Positions 17,301-26,398 of a DNA stretch of 64,000 nucleotides are shown here, piece by piece. The position numbers and the translations under genes were made by a program. Source of the stretch: Flavobacterium phycosphaerae. GTDB lineage: Bacteria; Bacteroidota; Bacteroidia; Flavobacteriales; Flavobacteriaceae. The stretch lies in the NCBI RefSeq assembly GCF_010119235.1, contig NZ_JAAATZ010000001.1:92501-156500 (forward strand), read 5' to 3'. The notes below the pieces were generated by a model. The model was not told the DNA's origin, made no database searches, and was given only the letters and a program-made list of their open reading frames with translations. Position 1 is the first letter of the stretch; each line of letters begins with the position of its first letter.

Positions 17301-18674
17301 ATGATTATGAGAAATCTTTCCTTATTGCTGTTTCTTTTTGTGAGTTTATCTTGGTCATGTTCAAGTGACAGCAGCAGTGCTGAAGCTACTATGGCATCTT
17401 TGACTACAACATCCTGCAGCGTTACTACAAATTCAACAACAGTTAGTGGAGGTAGTATCAGTGCTGATGGAGGAGCTACAATAACCCAAAGAGGCGTATG
17501 CTGGAGTATGAATCATAATCCGACTACAGCTGATAGTAAAACAACAGACGGTAGCGGAAGTGGTAGTTTTACTTCAAACATTACCGAATTAATTCCTAAT
17601 ACACTATATTATATAAGAGCCTATGCTATTAACTCCGTAGGGACAGCTTATGGAAACGAGGTAACGTGCACAACCGAAGAAACAATGTATTTTCCACCCA
17701 ACGATGGCAGCAGTACTTGGGAAACTAAAAGCCTAGCCGCTTTAAGTTGGAATCAAAGTGCCGTACAACCCTTGTTAGATTATTTGGAACTGAAACATAC
17801 TAAATCCTTTATCATACTCGTTAACGGCAGAATAGTGATGGAAAATTATTTTAACGGACACAGCGCTACTACTCCGTGGTATTGGGCCAGTGCCGGAAAG
17901 ACACTAACTTCAACGGTTACAGGCATAGCAGAACAAGAAGGTTTTTTAAACATTAACAATAAAGTTTCAACTTATATTGGAACCGGCTGGACGAATGAAA
18001 CTTTGGCACAAGAAAATTTAATTACGTGTAAAAACTTATTGAGTATGACCTCGGGCATTGATGATTATGTGGGTGGCGTTTACAGTGATGATGTGACGCC
18101 TTCAAGTCTGAATTACAAAGCTGATGCCGGAACCCGTTGGGCTTACAGCAATGTGTATGTAAAATTACAAGATGTGGTGGCCAATGCTACCGGACAAACC
18201 TGGAGCGCATATTTTAATAGCAAGTTGAGAGATAAATTAGGCATGACAGGGTCATGGATACAATCAGGAAACAACAGTGTATACTGGAGTACCACACGTA
18301 GCATGGCGCGTTTTGGGTTAATGGCTTTGAACAATGGTAAATGGAATGGCACGACAATAGTAAATCAGAACTACTTCACAGCAGCCACAACTACTTCGCA
18401 AAATATTAATTTGAGTTATGGGTATTTGTGGTGGTTAAATGGTAAAGCCAGTTACCATATGCCACAAGTGCAAGTCGAATTCCCGGGAAGTATTATTCCA
18501 ACAGGGCCTAATGATATGTTTATGGCCTTAGGTAAAAATGACCAAAAAATTTATGTCATTCCAAGTAAAAAAATGGTAGTCATCCGCATGGGGGATGCTG
18601 CAGATAGTGAAAACTTAGCGCTTTCTGATTTTGACGAAACGCTTTGGGAGAAAATTGTAGCGTTATACCAGTAA
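17301..18674 (+). CDS. Lipoprotein serine hydrolase with N-terminal fibronectin-like domain
   Basis: The product has 457 residues. A lipoprotein signal (MRNLSLLLFLFVSLSWSCSS, lipid on the cysteine) precedes a beta-sandwich module (about 30-128) with TTTSCSVTTNSTTVSGGSI and RAYAINSVGTAYGNEV, typical of Bacteroidetes surface proteins. The catalytic domain (about 140-457) has S-A-G-K in ASAGKTLTS and Y-S-N in WAYSNVYVKL, the first two motifs of the beta-lactamase/PBP-like hydrolases. The substrate is unknown. Two ATGs (17301 and 17307) are close; either gives the same signal peptide. Confidence 0.85.
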   Translation: MIMRNLSLLLFLFVSLSWSCSSDSSSAEATMASLTTTSCSVTTNSTTVSGGSISADGGATITQRGVCWSMNHNPTTADSKTTDGSGSGSFTSNITELIPNTLYYIRAYAINSVGTAYGNEVTCTTEETMYFPPNDGSSTWETKSLAALSWNQSAVQPLLDYLELKHTKSFIILVNGRIVMENYFNGHSATTPWYWASAGKTLTSTVTGIAEQEGFLNINNKVSTYIGTGWTNETLAQENLITCKNLLSMTSGIDDYVGGVYSDDVTPSSLNYKADAGTRWAYSNVYVKLQDVVANATGQTWSAYFNSKLRDKLGMTGSWIQSGNNSVYWSTTRSMARFGLMALNNGKWNGTTIVNQNYFTAATTTSQNINLSYGYLWWLNGKASYHMPQVQVEFPGSIIPTGPNDMFMALGKNDQKIYVIPSKKMVVIRMGDAADSENLALSDFDETLWEKIVALYQ

Positions 18675-18682
18675 AGTGCTTT

Positions 18683-18865
18683 TTATTTGGAATTGAAATA
18701 TTTAATGACTGCGTAAATAAACAACAGAAATGCTATCAAACGCAATCCCATAAAAACATTAGGAAGTGGTTTCTCGATAAAAATACCAACAAATCCAATA
18801 AGAATAGATAGCAACACCAACTTTATCGGAGATGAATCTTTAAAAAAGCCTATAACTTTATTCAT
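18683..18865 (-). CDS. Small membrane protein
   Basis: The product has 60 residues and two transmembrane helices (about 15-32 and 39-56). It starts 6 bp after the ftsY stop on the same strand, so it is very likely the last gene of the rpmB-rpmG-DUF4295-ftsY transcript. No family is recognised. Confidence 0.75.
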   Translation of the reverse strand: MNKVIGFFKDSSPIKLVLLSILIGFVGIFIEKPLPNVFMGLRLIAFLLFIYAVIKYFNSK

Positions 18866-18871
18866 ATTTTT

Positions 18872-19825
18872 TTATTTAAAAAACGAATCTACAAATTCAA
18901 ATTTATTAAAAACCTGTAAATCCTCAATACCTTCACCAACGCCAATATATTTTACAGGGATTTGGAACTGATCGGATATTCCGATAACTACTCCACCTTT
19001 GGCTGTTCCGTCTAACTTAGTTACTGCAAGACAGGAAACTTCTGTAGCCGCGGTAAATTGTTTAGCTTGTTCAAAAGCATTCTGTCCGGTTGAACCATCT
19101 AAAACTAATAATACATCGTGTGGCGCATCTTCGATCACTTTTTGCATCACGCGTTTTACTTTGGTTAACTCATTCATTAAATTAACTTTATTATGCAAAC
19201 GACCGGCAGTATCTATAATCACAACATCGGCATTTTGAGTCACAGCACTTTGTAATGTATCAAAAGCTACTGAGGCCGGGTCACTTCCCATTTGTTGTTT
19301 TACCAATGGTACACCTACTCTGTCTGCCCAAATCTGCAATTGGTCAATCGCAGCGGCACGGAAAGTATCAGCCGCACCAAGTACAACTTTATACCCCGCT
19401 TTGTTAAATTGATGAGCCAACTTCCCGATAGTAGTCGTTTTACCAACACCGTTTACACCAACTACCATTAAAACATATGGCTTTTTATTGGCCGGAATGG
19501 TAAACTCAGTTTCTTCACCTGATTGGGTTTCTGAAAGTAAGGCCGCTATTTCTTCACGAAGTATTTTATTTAATTCATCCGTACCCATGTACTTGTCATT
19601 GGCTACACGAGCTTCGATTCTTTCAATAATTTTCAAGGTAGTATTAACACCCACATCCGAAGACACTAATACTTCTTCTAAGTTATCTAAAACCTCATCG
19701 TCTACTTTAGATTTTCCGGCAACAGCTTTGGTTAGCTTGGAGAAAAACGAGGTTTTCGTTTGTTCCAAACCTTTATCTAAGGTTTCCTTCTTTTCGGAGG
19801 AAAATATTCTTTTGAAAAAACTCAT
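18872..19825 (-). CDS. ftsY: Signal recognition particle receptor FtsY
   Basis: The product has 317 residues. FtsY docks SRP-ribosome complexes at the inner membrane. The N-domain occupies about 20-105. The G-domain shows GVNGVGKTTT (123-132), the insertion-box region DTFRAAAIDQL, DTAGRLHN and TKLDGTAKGG, followed by the C-terminal KYIGVGEGIEDLQVF. The acidic A-domain of E. coli FtsY is reduced to about 20 residues, as usual in this phylum. A TATATTTG element at 19866-19859 gives it its own likely promoter. Confidence 0.97.
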   Translation of the reverse strand: MSFFKRIFSSEKKETLDKGLEQTKTSFFSKLTKAVAGKSKVDDEVLDNLEEVLVSSDVGVNTTLKIIERIEARVANDKYMGTDELNKILREEIAALLSETQSGEETEFTIPANKKPYVLMVVGVNGVGKTTTIGKLAHQFNKAGYKVVLGAADTFRAAAIDQLQIWADRVGVPLVKQQMGSDPASVAFDTLQSAVTQNADVVIIDTAGRLHNKVNLMNELTKVKRVMQKVIEDAPHDVLLVLDGSTGQNAFEQAKQFTAATEVSCLAVTKLDGTAKGGVVIGISDQFQIPVKYIGVGEGIEDLQVFNKFEFVDSFFK

Positions 19826-19923
19826 GGTTCAGGGATTGACTATTCAAAAATTGTTGGACAAATATAAAAATAAAAAAGCTACTTCCGAATGAAAGTAGCT
19901 TTGATATATAAGAGTTTATTGAA

Positions 19924-20076
19924 TTAGTTCTTTTTAAGGAAACTATCTACTTCTTCCGGTGTCATGATGCTTTCCACGAAAGTATAGGCACCTGTTTTTG
20001 GAGACTTAACCATTTTAATAGCTTTGGTTAATCTTTTTGAAGCTGTCTGTAACGTTGCAACGGTCTTTTTTGCCAT
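19924..20076 (-). CDS. DUF4295 protein (ribosomal gene neighbour)
   Basis: The product has 50 residues, basic, starting MAKKTVATLQTASKRLTKAI and ending DSFLKKN. It matches the DUF4295 family, found in Bacteroidetes directly after rpmB and rpmG. The constant position and basic composition suggest a ribosome-associated peptide, which is an inference. It lies 32 bp after rpmG and 98 bp before ftsY. Confidence 0.9.
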   Translation of the reverse strand: MAKKTVATLQTASKRLTKAIKMVKSPKTGAYTFVESIMTPEEVDSFLKKN

Positions 20077-20108
20077 GATTTATATCTTTAAAATCCTTTG
20101 TAAGGATA

Positions 20109-20291
20109 TTATTTAATTTCTTTATGAACAGTCATTCTCTTTAAGATTGGATTAAATTTTTTAATCTCTAATCTGTCCGGAGTATTTTTTTTGTTTTTGT
20201 TTGTGATGTAACGAGAAGTTCCAGGAAGACCTGTTCCTTTGTGCTCAGTACACTCTAAAATAACTTGTATTCTATTACCTTTCTTTGCCAT
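20109..20291 (-). CDS. rpmG: 50S ribosomal protein L33
   Basis: The product has 60 residues: [20 protein letters not shown] followed by [23 protein letters not shown], the standard L33 pattern. Only one cysteine is present, so this is the zinc-independent (C-minus) form. It is 26 bp after rpmB. Confidence 0.97.
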   Translation of the reverse strand: MAKKGNRIQVILECTEHKGTGLPGTSRYITNKNKKNTPDRLEIKKFNPILKRMTVHKEIK

Positions 20292-20317
20292 CTTACTTTA
20301 TTTTTATTTGGATAGAA

Positions 20318-20554
20318 TTATTTAATAAATCCTTCAACTTTTGCTTTTTTCAAAACAGCAGCCAATCCATTTTTATTGATTGTTTTAATTGTAGACGCAG
20401 CTACTCTTAGCGTAATCCATCTGTCTTCTTCAGCAAGATAGAAACGTTTTTTAACTAAGTTAACAGAAAATTTTCTCTTAGTTTTGTTCATAGCGTGAGA
20501 AACGTTATTTCCTACCATCGCTCTTTTACCTGTAAGGTCACAAACTCTTGACAT
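20318..20554 (-). CDS. rpmB: 50S ribosomal protein L28
   Basis: The product has 78 residues beginning [21 protein letters not shown], the typical L28 start, with [15 protein letters not shown] and the C-terminal [16 protein letters not shown]. It is the first gene of the rpmB-rpmG-DUF4295 unit, followed by ftsY. Confidence 0.97.
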   Translation of the reverse strand: MSRVCDLTGKRAMVGNNVSHAMNKTKRKFSVNLVKKRFYLAEEDRWITLRVAASTIKTINKNGLAAVLKKAKVEGFIK

Positions 20555-20626
20555 TATGCTTTTCTTTTATCGTTATTCAATTCGAGGGTGCAAACTTAAG
20601 CAAAATAAATCATTGTAACAAAAAAA

Positions 20627-21880
20627 TTATGGCAGTTTTTTAAAAATTTCTTTCTGCAACATTTCTAACGCTTTATTTGCCGTTCTATCTATCACTTTTT
20701 CACGAGGTTGACCGAAATTAAATTCTTCAATTATTATTTCCTCCGGTGTAGCCAAAGCGATAAAAACGGTACCCACTTCAGCATCTGCATCACCTTTAGC
20801 CGGTCCTGCATTTCCTGTTGTAGCAATGGCGTAATCCGTTTGCATCAACTTTTTAATTCCGACAGCCATTTCTTTGGCTACTTCGCCGCTAACCACCGTA
20901 TGCTTGCTAATTGTACTTGGTAAAACACCCAAGACAGAAACTTTGGTATCGGTAGCATAACTCACCACACTGCCTCTGAAATAATGCGATGAACCCGCTA
21001 CGGAAGTAAACATTTGAGCGATTTTGCCTCCAGTACAACTTTCGGCTGTGGCTATGGTTTTGCCTTGTTGTGCTAACAATCGTCCCAAAACTACTTCTAT
21101 GGTTTGATCTTCATCAAAGCCGACTATGATATCACCAATGATTTTGGTTAAAGAATCTACATTTTCTTGTATGGCTTTTTCCAGAGTTTCTTTGTTTTCA
21201 CCGCGAGCCGTTAAGCGCAAACGCACTCTGCCGGGATTGGGTAAATAAGCGAGCTTTATAAACTCAGGCAAACTGTTTTCCCAATGTTCAATGCGCTCAG
21301 CAATCAGGCTTTCTCCTTGTCCGTAAGTGAGTATGGTTTTGTGAACGAAGTAAGGTCGCTTGTACTCTTTTACGACTTTTGGAATGATTTCGTTGTCAAC
21401 GATATACTTCATTTCATAAGGCACTCCAGGTAAAGAAATATAAACGGTGTTCTCCTTTTTCATCCACATGCCGGGCGCGGTTCCCATTTTATTGAAAAGC
21501 ACTTCGCATTTAGACGGCACTAAGGCCTGATCGCGATTTAATTGGGTAATGGGTCTTTTGTAAAAGCCTTCTATTAATTCAATAACATGGGCTTCTACTT
21601 TTGGATTTACCACGAGGGTATCCTCAAAATATTCACAAAAAGTGTGTTTGGTAATGTCGTCTTTGGTTGGCCCTAAGCCACCGGTGATAATGACCAAATC
21701 GACTTTGTTTTGCAGTGAGGCAAACGTAGTTAAAATGTGTTGTTTATCATCGGAAATGGAGAGCATTTCGTGGGTTTGCACTCCAATCTTATCTAACGCT
21801 TTGGCAATATAACCGGAATTAGTGTCTACGATTTGCCCGATGAGAATTTCGTCGCCAATGGTTACTATGGTTGCTTTCAT
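20627..21880 (-). CDS. cinA: CinA-like protein (NMN deamidase-related, molybdopterin-binding-fold domain)
   Basis: The product has 417 residues. The N-terminal half (1 to about 170) is the MoCF/CinA domain with [20 protein letters not shown] and [10 protein letters not shown]. The C-terminal half (from about 255) is the PncC-like NMN amidohydrolase domain with [21 protein letters not shown] and ATTGNAGP. The protein recycles nicotinamide mononucleotide or removes damaged pyridine nucleotides. The start [13 protein letters not shown] is chosen because the 25 extra upstream codons translate a heptamer array and a dispersed repeat. Confidence 0.94.
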   Translation of the reverse strand: MKATIVTIGDEILIGQIVDTNSGYIAKALDKIGVQTHEMLSISDDKQHILTTFASLQNKVDLVIITGGLGPTKDDITKHTFCEYFEDTLVVNPKVEAHVIELIEGFYKRPITQLNRDQALVPSKCEVLFNKMGTAPGMWMKKENTVYISLPGVPYEMKYIVDNEIIPKVVKEYKRPYFVHKTILTYGQGESLIAERIEHWENSLPEFIKLAYLPNPGRVRLRLTARGENKETLEKAIQENVDSLTKIIGDIIVGFDEDQTIEVVLGRLLAQQGKTIATAESCTGGKIAQMFTSVAGSSHYFRGSVVSYATDTKVSVLGVLPSTISKHTVVSGEVAKEMAVGIKKLMQTDYAIATTGNAGPAKGDADAEVGTVFIALATPEEIIIEEFNFGQPREKVIDRTANKALEMLQKEIFKKLP

Positions 21881-21890
21881 TAGAAATTGC

Positions 21891-21918
21891 GGATTTAGGA
21901 ATTGGGATTTAGGATTTA
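21891..21918. repeat. Heptamer array upstream of cinA (GGATTTA units)
   Basis: Four 7-bp units (GGATTTA three times, GGAATTG once) end 10 bp upstream of the cinA start codon, within its probable leader. Confidence 0.75.
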
Positions 21919-21933
21919 GAAATGGAATCCTGA

Positions 21934-22016
21934 CTAGCCCCGGTTGCAGCGGCACCTTGTAGAGCGGAAAACGGGAAATACCATTACTGATATTGCCCGA
22001 GCCTTTCGCTTCTTAT
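21934..22016 (+). repeat. Dispersed ~85-bp element, copy B
   Basis: The element begins TAGCCCCGGTTGCAGCGGCA and ends GCCCGAGCCTTTCGCTTCTT, two bases before the stop codon of the Hpt gene, antisense to that gene. It is closest in sequence to copy C. Confidence 0.8.
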
Positions 22017-22017
22017 T

Positions 22018-22362
22018 TTACATTTCAAAATCTTTCTTGATTTCTTTAACCGCTTTTTCAACCTGATTTTGAATACTTTCAAAAGTGTCGACAATTTCTT
22101 TGCGTTTGCCTTCTCTTTTGGTCCAGGCTTCTACCTGAAGGATTTCTTCAAAGGCTACGGTCATGCCCAATAAATCCAAACTTGGTTTTATTTTGTGTGC
22201 GTAACTGTAAGCCAATTTGTGGTCTTTGGTTTTGATGCCCAAATCAATTTGTTTCATGTCTTCGGGTACCTCTGTAACAAACAATGTGATGATTTGCATA
22301 ACAAATTCGGGGTCATTGTCAGACAGCGCGTAAACTTTTGCTAGGTTGTAATTTATTGCCAT
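22018..22362 (-). CDS. Hpt domain protein (histidine phosphotransfer)
   Basis: The product has 114 residues. A four-helix histidine phosphotransfer domain spans the protein, with H56 in SYAHKIKPSLDLLGM as the likely phosphorylated residue. It would shuttle phosphate between a hybrid kinase and a response regulator. The hybrid kinase at 58634 in this window is one candidate partner, but that is only inference. Its ATG overlaps the stop of the FAH-family gene (TAATG). Confidence 0.88.
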   Translation of the reverse strand: MAINYNLAKVYALSDNDPEFVMQIITLFVTEVPEDMKQIDLGIKTKDHKLAYSYAHKIKPSLDLLGMTVAFEEILQVEAWTKREGKRKEIVDTFESIQNQVEKAVKEIKKDFEM

Positions 22363-22973
22363 TATTTAACGTGTATTCGTAATAGTTGTTTATTGTCTAT
22401 AAATCCTTCTAAAACATCGTTGGGAGCTACTTTGGCAACGCCTTCGGGTGTTCCGGTGAAAATAATATCACCTTTTTTTAGTGTGAAATACTGCGAAATA
22501 TGGGAAATTATTTCGTCAATTTTCCACAACATGTGGCTGGTATTTCCTTTTTGAACGGTTTGGCCGTTATTTTTCAACTCAAAAGTAATATTTTCGACTG
22601 AAATAAAATTATTTTTCGGAAGAAAGTCACCAATTACCGCTGAACCGTCAAAACCTTTGGCTTTTTCCCAAGGAAGTCCTTTTTCTTTTAATTTATTTTG
22701 AACATCTCTTGCAGTAAAATCGATGCCCAATCCTATTTCATCGTAATATTTGTGAGCAAACTTGGTATCAATGTATTTCCCCACTTTGTTGATTTTAACT
22801 AAAATCTCTACTTCGTGGTGAATTTCGTTACTGAAAGCCGGGATGAAGAAAGGGAATTTCTTAGGCACTACAGCCGTATCCGGTTTCAGAAAAATTACAG
22901 GTTCCTCAGGACGCTCATTGTTGAGCTCCTCAATATGGTTGACGTAATTTCTTCCGATGCAGATTATTTTCAT
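22362..22973 (-). CDS. Fumarylacetoacetate hydrolase family protein
   Basis: The product has 203 residues of the FAH fold (YcgM-like), cytosolic enzymes that hydrolyse or decarboxylate acylpyruvates and oxaloacetate. It shows KIICIGRNYVNHIEEL at the N-terminus, the metal ligands in NEIHHEVEILVKI and the conserved GIDFTARDVQ and TGTPEGV segments. The length fits FAHD1-like members without an extra N-terminal domain. It lies between the exonuclease and Hpt genes in a tight minus-strand row. Confidence 0.92.
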   Translation of the reverse strand: MKIICIGRNYVNHIEELNNERPEEPVIFLKPDTAVVPKKFPFFIPAFSNEIHHEVEILVKINKVGKYIDTKFAHKYYDEIGLGIDFTARDVQNKLKEKGLPWEKAKGFDGSAVIGDFLPKNNFISVENITFELKNNGQTVQKGNTSHMLWKIDEIISHISQYFTLKKGDIIFTGTPEGVAKVAPNDVLEGFIDNKQLLRIHVK

Positions 22974-22990
22974 GAAGGATAAAACGGAAA

Positions 22991-23767
22991 TTAACTGAAT
23001 TTATTGTTTAGTTTTCTCAACTTGATTGCGGTTAACACTTTCTTGGTGTATAGCGGAAATTCGGCATTTTGAATCCAACCGAAATAACCCGGTTCTTTAT
23101 CCAAAACCTCATCTACCAACACCCCTTTGTGTTTCCCGAAAGTGAAGATTTCCTGTCCTTCGGCATTCAAAGCGATAAAACCGGCAAAGTCGACCGATTT
23201 TTTTCGGGTGGTGAATTCGGACAGCGTTTTCATATCGTTTTCTAAATCGTCGTAACGGTCTAATTGAGCTTTTAGGATTTCGTATGTAGCCATCGTATCT
23301 GCTTCTGCCGAATGGGCATTTTCCAAACTACTGTTGCAGTAAAACTTATAAGCGGCACTCAGGGTTCTTTCTTCTTTTTTATGGAAGATGGTTTGCACAT
23401 CCACTGACACTCGGTTTTTCATATCAAAATCAACCTCAGCTCGCAATAATTCTTCGGCCAAAAGCGGAATATCAAATCGATCCGAATTGAATCCGGCCAA
23501 ATCAGAATCTTTAATCATATTATGCACTTGCCCGGCGAGTTCCTTGAATGTGGGCTCATTAGCCACTTTTTCATTGGAAATACCATGCACGGCGGTAGCA
23601 CTTGCCGGAATAGGAATAGTAGGATTCACCAGCCAAGTTTTGCTTTCTTTATTGCCGTTGGGATAGACTTTAAAAATCGAGATTTCAACGATTCGGTCTT
23701 TGGCCACATCGATTCCTGTGGTTTCTAAATCGAAAAAGCAAATGGGTCTGTTGAGTTTTAATTCCAT
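22991..23767 (-). CDS. 3'-5' exonuclease, DnaQ-like, with DUF3820-like C-terminus
   Basis: The product has 258 residues. The DEDDh exonuclease core is complete: CFFDLETTGID (D13, E15), FNSDRFDIPLLAEE and the Exo III motif HSAEADTMATYEI. The C-terminal part (about 195-258) has FTFGKHKGVLVDEVLDKEPGYFGW, a small module also found at the end of exonuclease X-like proteins. It may act in DNA repair or as a proofreading subunit. A TATATTTG promoter element lies at 23793-23786. Confidence 0.92.
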   Translation of the reverse strand: MELKLNRPICFFDLETTGIDVAKDRIVEISIFKVYPNGNKESKTWLVNPTIPIPASATAVHGISNEKVANEPTFKELAGQVHNMIKDSDLAGFNSDRFDIPLLAEELLRAEVDFDMKNRVSVDVQTIFHKKEERTLSAAYKFYCNSSLENAHSAEADTMATYEILKAQLDRYDDLENDMKTLSEFTTRKKSVDFAGFIALNAEGQEIFTFGKHKGVLVDEVLDKEPGYFGWIQNAEFPLYTKKVLTAIKLRKLNNKFS

Positions 23768-23806
23768 TGTAAAATGTTAAGTCGACAAATATAAAATATT
23801 GCGGTT

Positions 23807-23825
23807 ACCGTTGGTCGATTATTTT
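23807..23825 (+). repeat. Short repeat ACCGTTGGTCGATTATTTT, copy 2
   Basis: The string is identical over 19 bp to 2942-2960, more than 20 kb away. It lies between the exonuclease promoter and the terminator of the XRE gene. Confidence 0.6.
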
Positions 23826-23851
23826 AAAAGTTTTGCTTTTTTTTATACAAA

Positions 23852-23877
23852 AAACCCTTTCACAATAGGAAAGGGTT
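23852..23877 (-). terminator. Terminator of the XRE regulator gene
   Basis: The stem AACCCTTTC/GAAAGGGTT (with one extra G) is followed on the minus strand by six T. It starts 28 nt past the stop codon. Confidence 0.8.
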
Positions 23878-23904
23878 GACTGCTACTTATTTTGGCGTTT
23901 AGTA

Positions 23905-24243
23905 TTATTTTGTGGTATCAAATTTAGTGATGATAAAATCCATTTTACGGTTCAAATCCTCAAAAAAATTATTGGGTGCTTTTATGATGATTTCGAAACC
24001 TTTATCGGTAGGATTTACTGCTGAATTATACACTGTAGCTGCAGTAGTTTTTTCTTCGTGAAACAAATAATCCATTTGTATTTCTAAGGCTTCAGCCAGT
24101 TTTTTGATGTGCTCATGCCGGATACTTTTACCTTGTTCCCAGTTGCCGATAGTTACCTGACTCACCCCGACAAGATGAGCCAATTCTTCCTGTGATAATC
24201 TTTTTTTCTCTCTGAGATAGCGAATTTTAGTTCCGGTGGTCAT
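23905..24243 (-). CDS. XRE-family helix-turn-helix transcriptional regulator
   Basis: The product has 112 residues. The HTH_3 domain is at residues 5-60 (KIRYLREKKRLSQEELAHLV, then VSQVTIGNWEQGKS), with the recognition helix around SQVTIGNWE. A short C-terminal tail (65-112, FEIIIKAPNNFFEDLNRKMD) probably serves dimerisation. The gene stands alone. No operator is obvious in the 274-bp gap upstream, and the target genes are unknown. Confidence 0.9.
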   Translation of the reverse strand: MTTGTKIRYLREKKRLSQEELAHLVGVSQVTIGNWEQGKSIRHEHIKKLAEALEIQMDYLFHEEKTTAATVYNSAVNPTDKGFEIIIKAPNNFFEDLNRKMDFIITKFDTTK

Positions 24244-24517
24244 AGTTAAGCAGTTTAAAATTAGTTAGAGAATAGTAGCTGAAATGAAATGGCAAATCAC
24301 AACGCTAAGTACTTATACTATAACGAAATAATGTTAAAATTATTGTGTGATAAGTCGTGTTATAATAAAACTTATAAAATTTAAAAGACCCCTTATTAAC
24401 TTTAAAAGTTTGCCTTTTGGAATGTGGTTTTTATTGCCGCAACTTTACCCTATCAATTGGTTTAAAAACGATTCATTATGCAAAACGGTTACGCTAACTT
24501 TTTAATCCTGTTTTATT

Positions 24518-24969
24518 ATGAATCCTATTTCCAACTGCAGCCTCTCTGTGACATTCAAATCGGTATTGGCCTCTCTTTTATTAGTGCCAACAATAGCCAA
24601 TGCTCAATCAGACACCGTAAACCTAATTCGGGGTGGTGAATTATTATTTGGTGGTTTAATCACTATTTTTTCTTCGAACAAATCCGAAAAAGAGACCAGT
24701 ACTACTGTAGAAAGTGTGTGCGTCAAAAATAAACTAACAGACAAAATCACATTCATCATTACGCGACAAACCGAAGACGGAGACGAAATCAGAAAAGAGT
24801 TGGTCATTCAGAAAGACAGCAAAGAATTCTTCTATGAGTTACCAAAAGGTGTTTATACTTATGAAGTAGTTTTGGCTAATAATGATGTTTTTAAGAAAGG
24901 GGAATGTCGGTTTGTTGACAAAGCGGTCATTAGCATCAATGGTGAAATAATACAAAACCCGAGGATTAG
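24518..24969 (+). CDS. Secreted protein of unknown function; stop codon lost by a probable one-base deletion
   Basis: A signal peptide (about residues 1-29, ending ANAQ) is followed by RGGELLFGGLITIFSSNKSE and a beta-rich domain with KEFFYELPKGVYTYEVVLAN. No family is recognised. As written, the frame runs on to 25093, through a terminator hairpin and antisense to the end of the E2 gene, ending in LRPIYHTMIVTVR. If the C-run at 24958-24960 had four bases, the frame would end NPED-stop at 24967-24969 in the hairpin loop, and the hairpin stem would be perfect. I give that restored end. Confidence 0.65.
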
Positions 24970-24978
24970 TCGGGGTTT
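24955..24978. terminator. Bidirectional terminator between two convergent genes
   Basis: AAACCCGA and TCGGGGTTT pair around the loop GGATTAG, with one unpaired G as written. One more C in the left arm would make the stem perfect. It separates the secreted-protein gene from the E2 gene (stop at 24987 when restored). Confidence 0.75.
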
Positions 24979-24986
24979 ATATGTTT

Positions 24987-26281
24987 TTAATATTCTCTGT
25001 TCACATCAAAGGCTTCGAGGTATTCAGCTACGCGTTTTACAAAGCTTCCTCCTAAGGCCCATCTACCACACGATGATCGTAACTGTGCGATAAGAACATT
25101 TTTTGACGGATTCCTATGAAGTCTCCTTCCGGAGTCTCGATAACTGCAGGCACTTTACGAATAGCTCCTAAAGCAAGGATTCCTACTTGTGGCTGGTTGA
25201 TGATTGGTGTTCCGAAAACAGAACCAAAAGTTCCCACATTCGTCACGGTGTATGTTCCGCCTTGCGTATCGTCCGGTTTTAGTTTACCGGCTTTGGCACG
25301 ATTACCTAAATCGTTTACCGCTTTAGCCATCCCTACCAAGTTCAATTGGTCAGCATTTTTAATTACCGGTACGATTAAGTTTCCATTAGGTAAAGCAGCC
25401 GCCATTCCTAAGTTGATATTTTTACGTTTAATAATAAATTCACCATCAACTGAAATATTCATTCCCGGGAAATCCTTTAAGGCTTTGGCCACGGCTTCCA
25501 TAAAGATTGGGGTGAAAGTCAACTTCTCGCCTTCTCTCTTTTCGAAAGCATTTTTCACGCGATCTCTCCATTTTACGATATTGGTCACATCCACTTCTAT
25601 GAACGATTGTACGTGCGCCGATGTTTGTACCGATGCTACCATGTAGCCCGAGATTAGCTTACGCATGCGGTCCATTTCTACGATTTCGTCACCACCGTTT
25701 ACCGATACCGGAGTTGCGATTGGAGCCGTTGTTTTAGGAGCAGCTGCGGCAACAGGAGCCGGAGTGGCAGCAGCAGGTTGACTGCCTCTGTTTTTGATAT
25801 AATTTAAAATGTCTTCTTTCGTAACACGTCCGTCTTTTCCGGAACCGGCAATGCTTTCTAATTCAGTAAGCGCAATGCCTTCAGCCGTGGCAATATTTTT
25901 TACCAATGGAGAGAAGAATTTGTCTGACGATTTGAAATCGGCCGGAGCGGCAATGGTTTGGGCAACTTCAACGGTTTTAACCACTTCAGCAACCGGAGCG
26001 GCCACAGTTTCGGCAACCGGAGCAGCAGCTACGCTTCCGCCTTCCGTTTCAATAATGGCTATCGTCTGCCCCACTTTTACTACATCATTTACCTGGAATA
26101 AAATTTCGGTTAAGGTACCCGAAACTTCGCTTGGCACTTCGCTATCGACTTTATCAGTAGCGATTTCCAAAACGGCTTCGTCGGCAGCTATTGTTTCGCC
26201 TACATTTTTTAACCAATTTGTAATCGTTGCTTCCGCAACGCTTTCACCCATTTTAGGTAATTTCAATTCAAACTTTGCCAT
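24987..26281 (-). CDS. 2-oxoacid dehydrogenase E2 (dihydrolipoamide acyltransferase), C-terminus out of frame by one base
   Basis: The enzyme is the core of a pyruvate or branched-chain 2-oxoacid dehydrogenase complex. The lipoyl domain is at 1-80 with the lipoylated Lys in EIATDKVDSEV. The peripheral-subunit-binding domain is at about 125-165 (FFSPLVKNIATAEGI, GKDGRVTKEDILNY), with Ala/Pro-rich linkers. The acyltransferase domain starts near 195 and ends with the active-site motif SYDHRVVDG. As written the frame stops at 25052 directly after DGP. One more G at 25058-25060 gives DGALGGSFVKRVAEYLEAFD and a stop at 24987, the normal C-terminus. The restored length is about 431 residues. Confidence 0.9.
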
Positions 26282-26318
26282 ATTGATACTCTAAAGTTGT
26301 GTTTTGTTATTTCGTGTG

Positions 26319-26347
26319 CAAAAATACTAAATCTTGTGGGTTAGCAA
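26319..26347 (-). promoter_or_regulatory. E2 gene promoter
   Basis: On the minus strand TTG (26347-26345), 18 bp, then TATTTTTG (26326-26319) match the Bacteroidetes consensus. The ATG follows about 38 nt downstream. Confidence 0.7.
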
Positions 26348-26363
26348 GAATCTTTTTTAATTT

Positions 26364-26398
26364 AAAATCCTTAATCCTAATTTCCAAATCCTAAATTA
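26364..26398. repeat. Heptamer array (AATCC-type units)
   Basis: Five approximate 7-bp units (AAAATCC, TTAATCC, TAATTTC, CAAATCC, TAAATTA) lie between the E2 promoter and the 3' end of the GT2 gene, overlapping its last codons. Confidence 0.55.
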
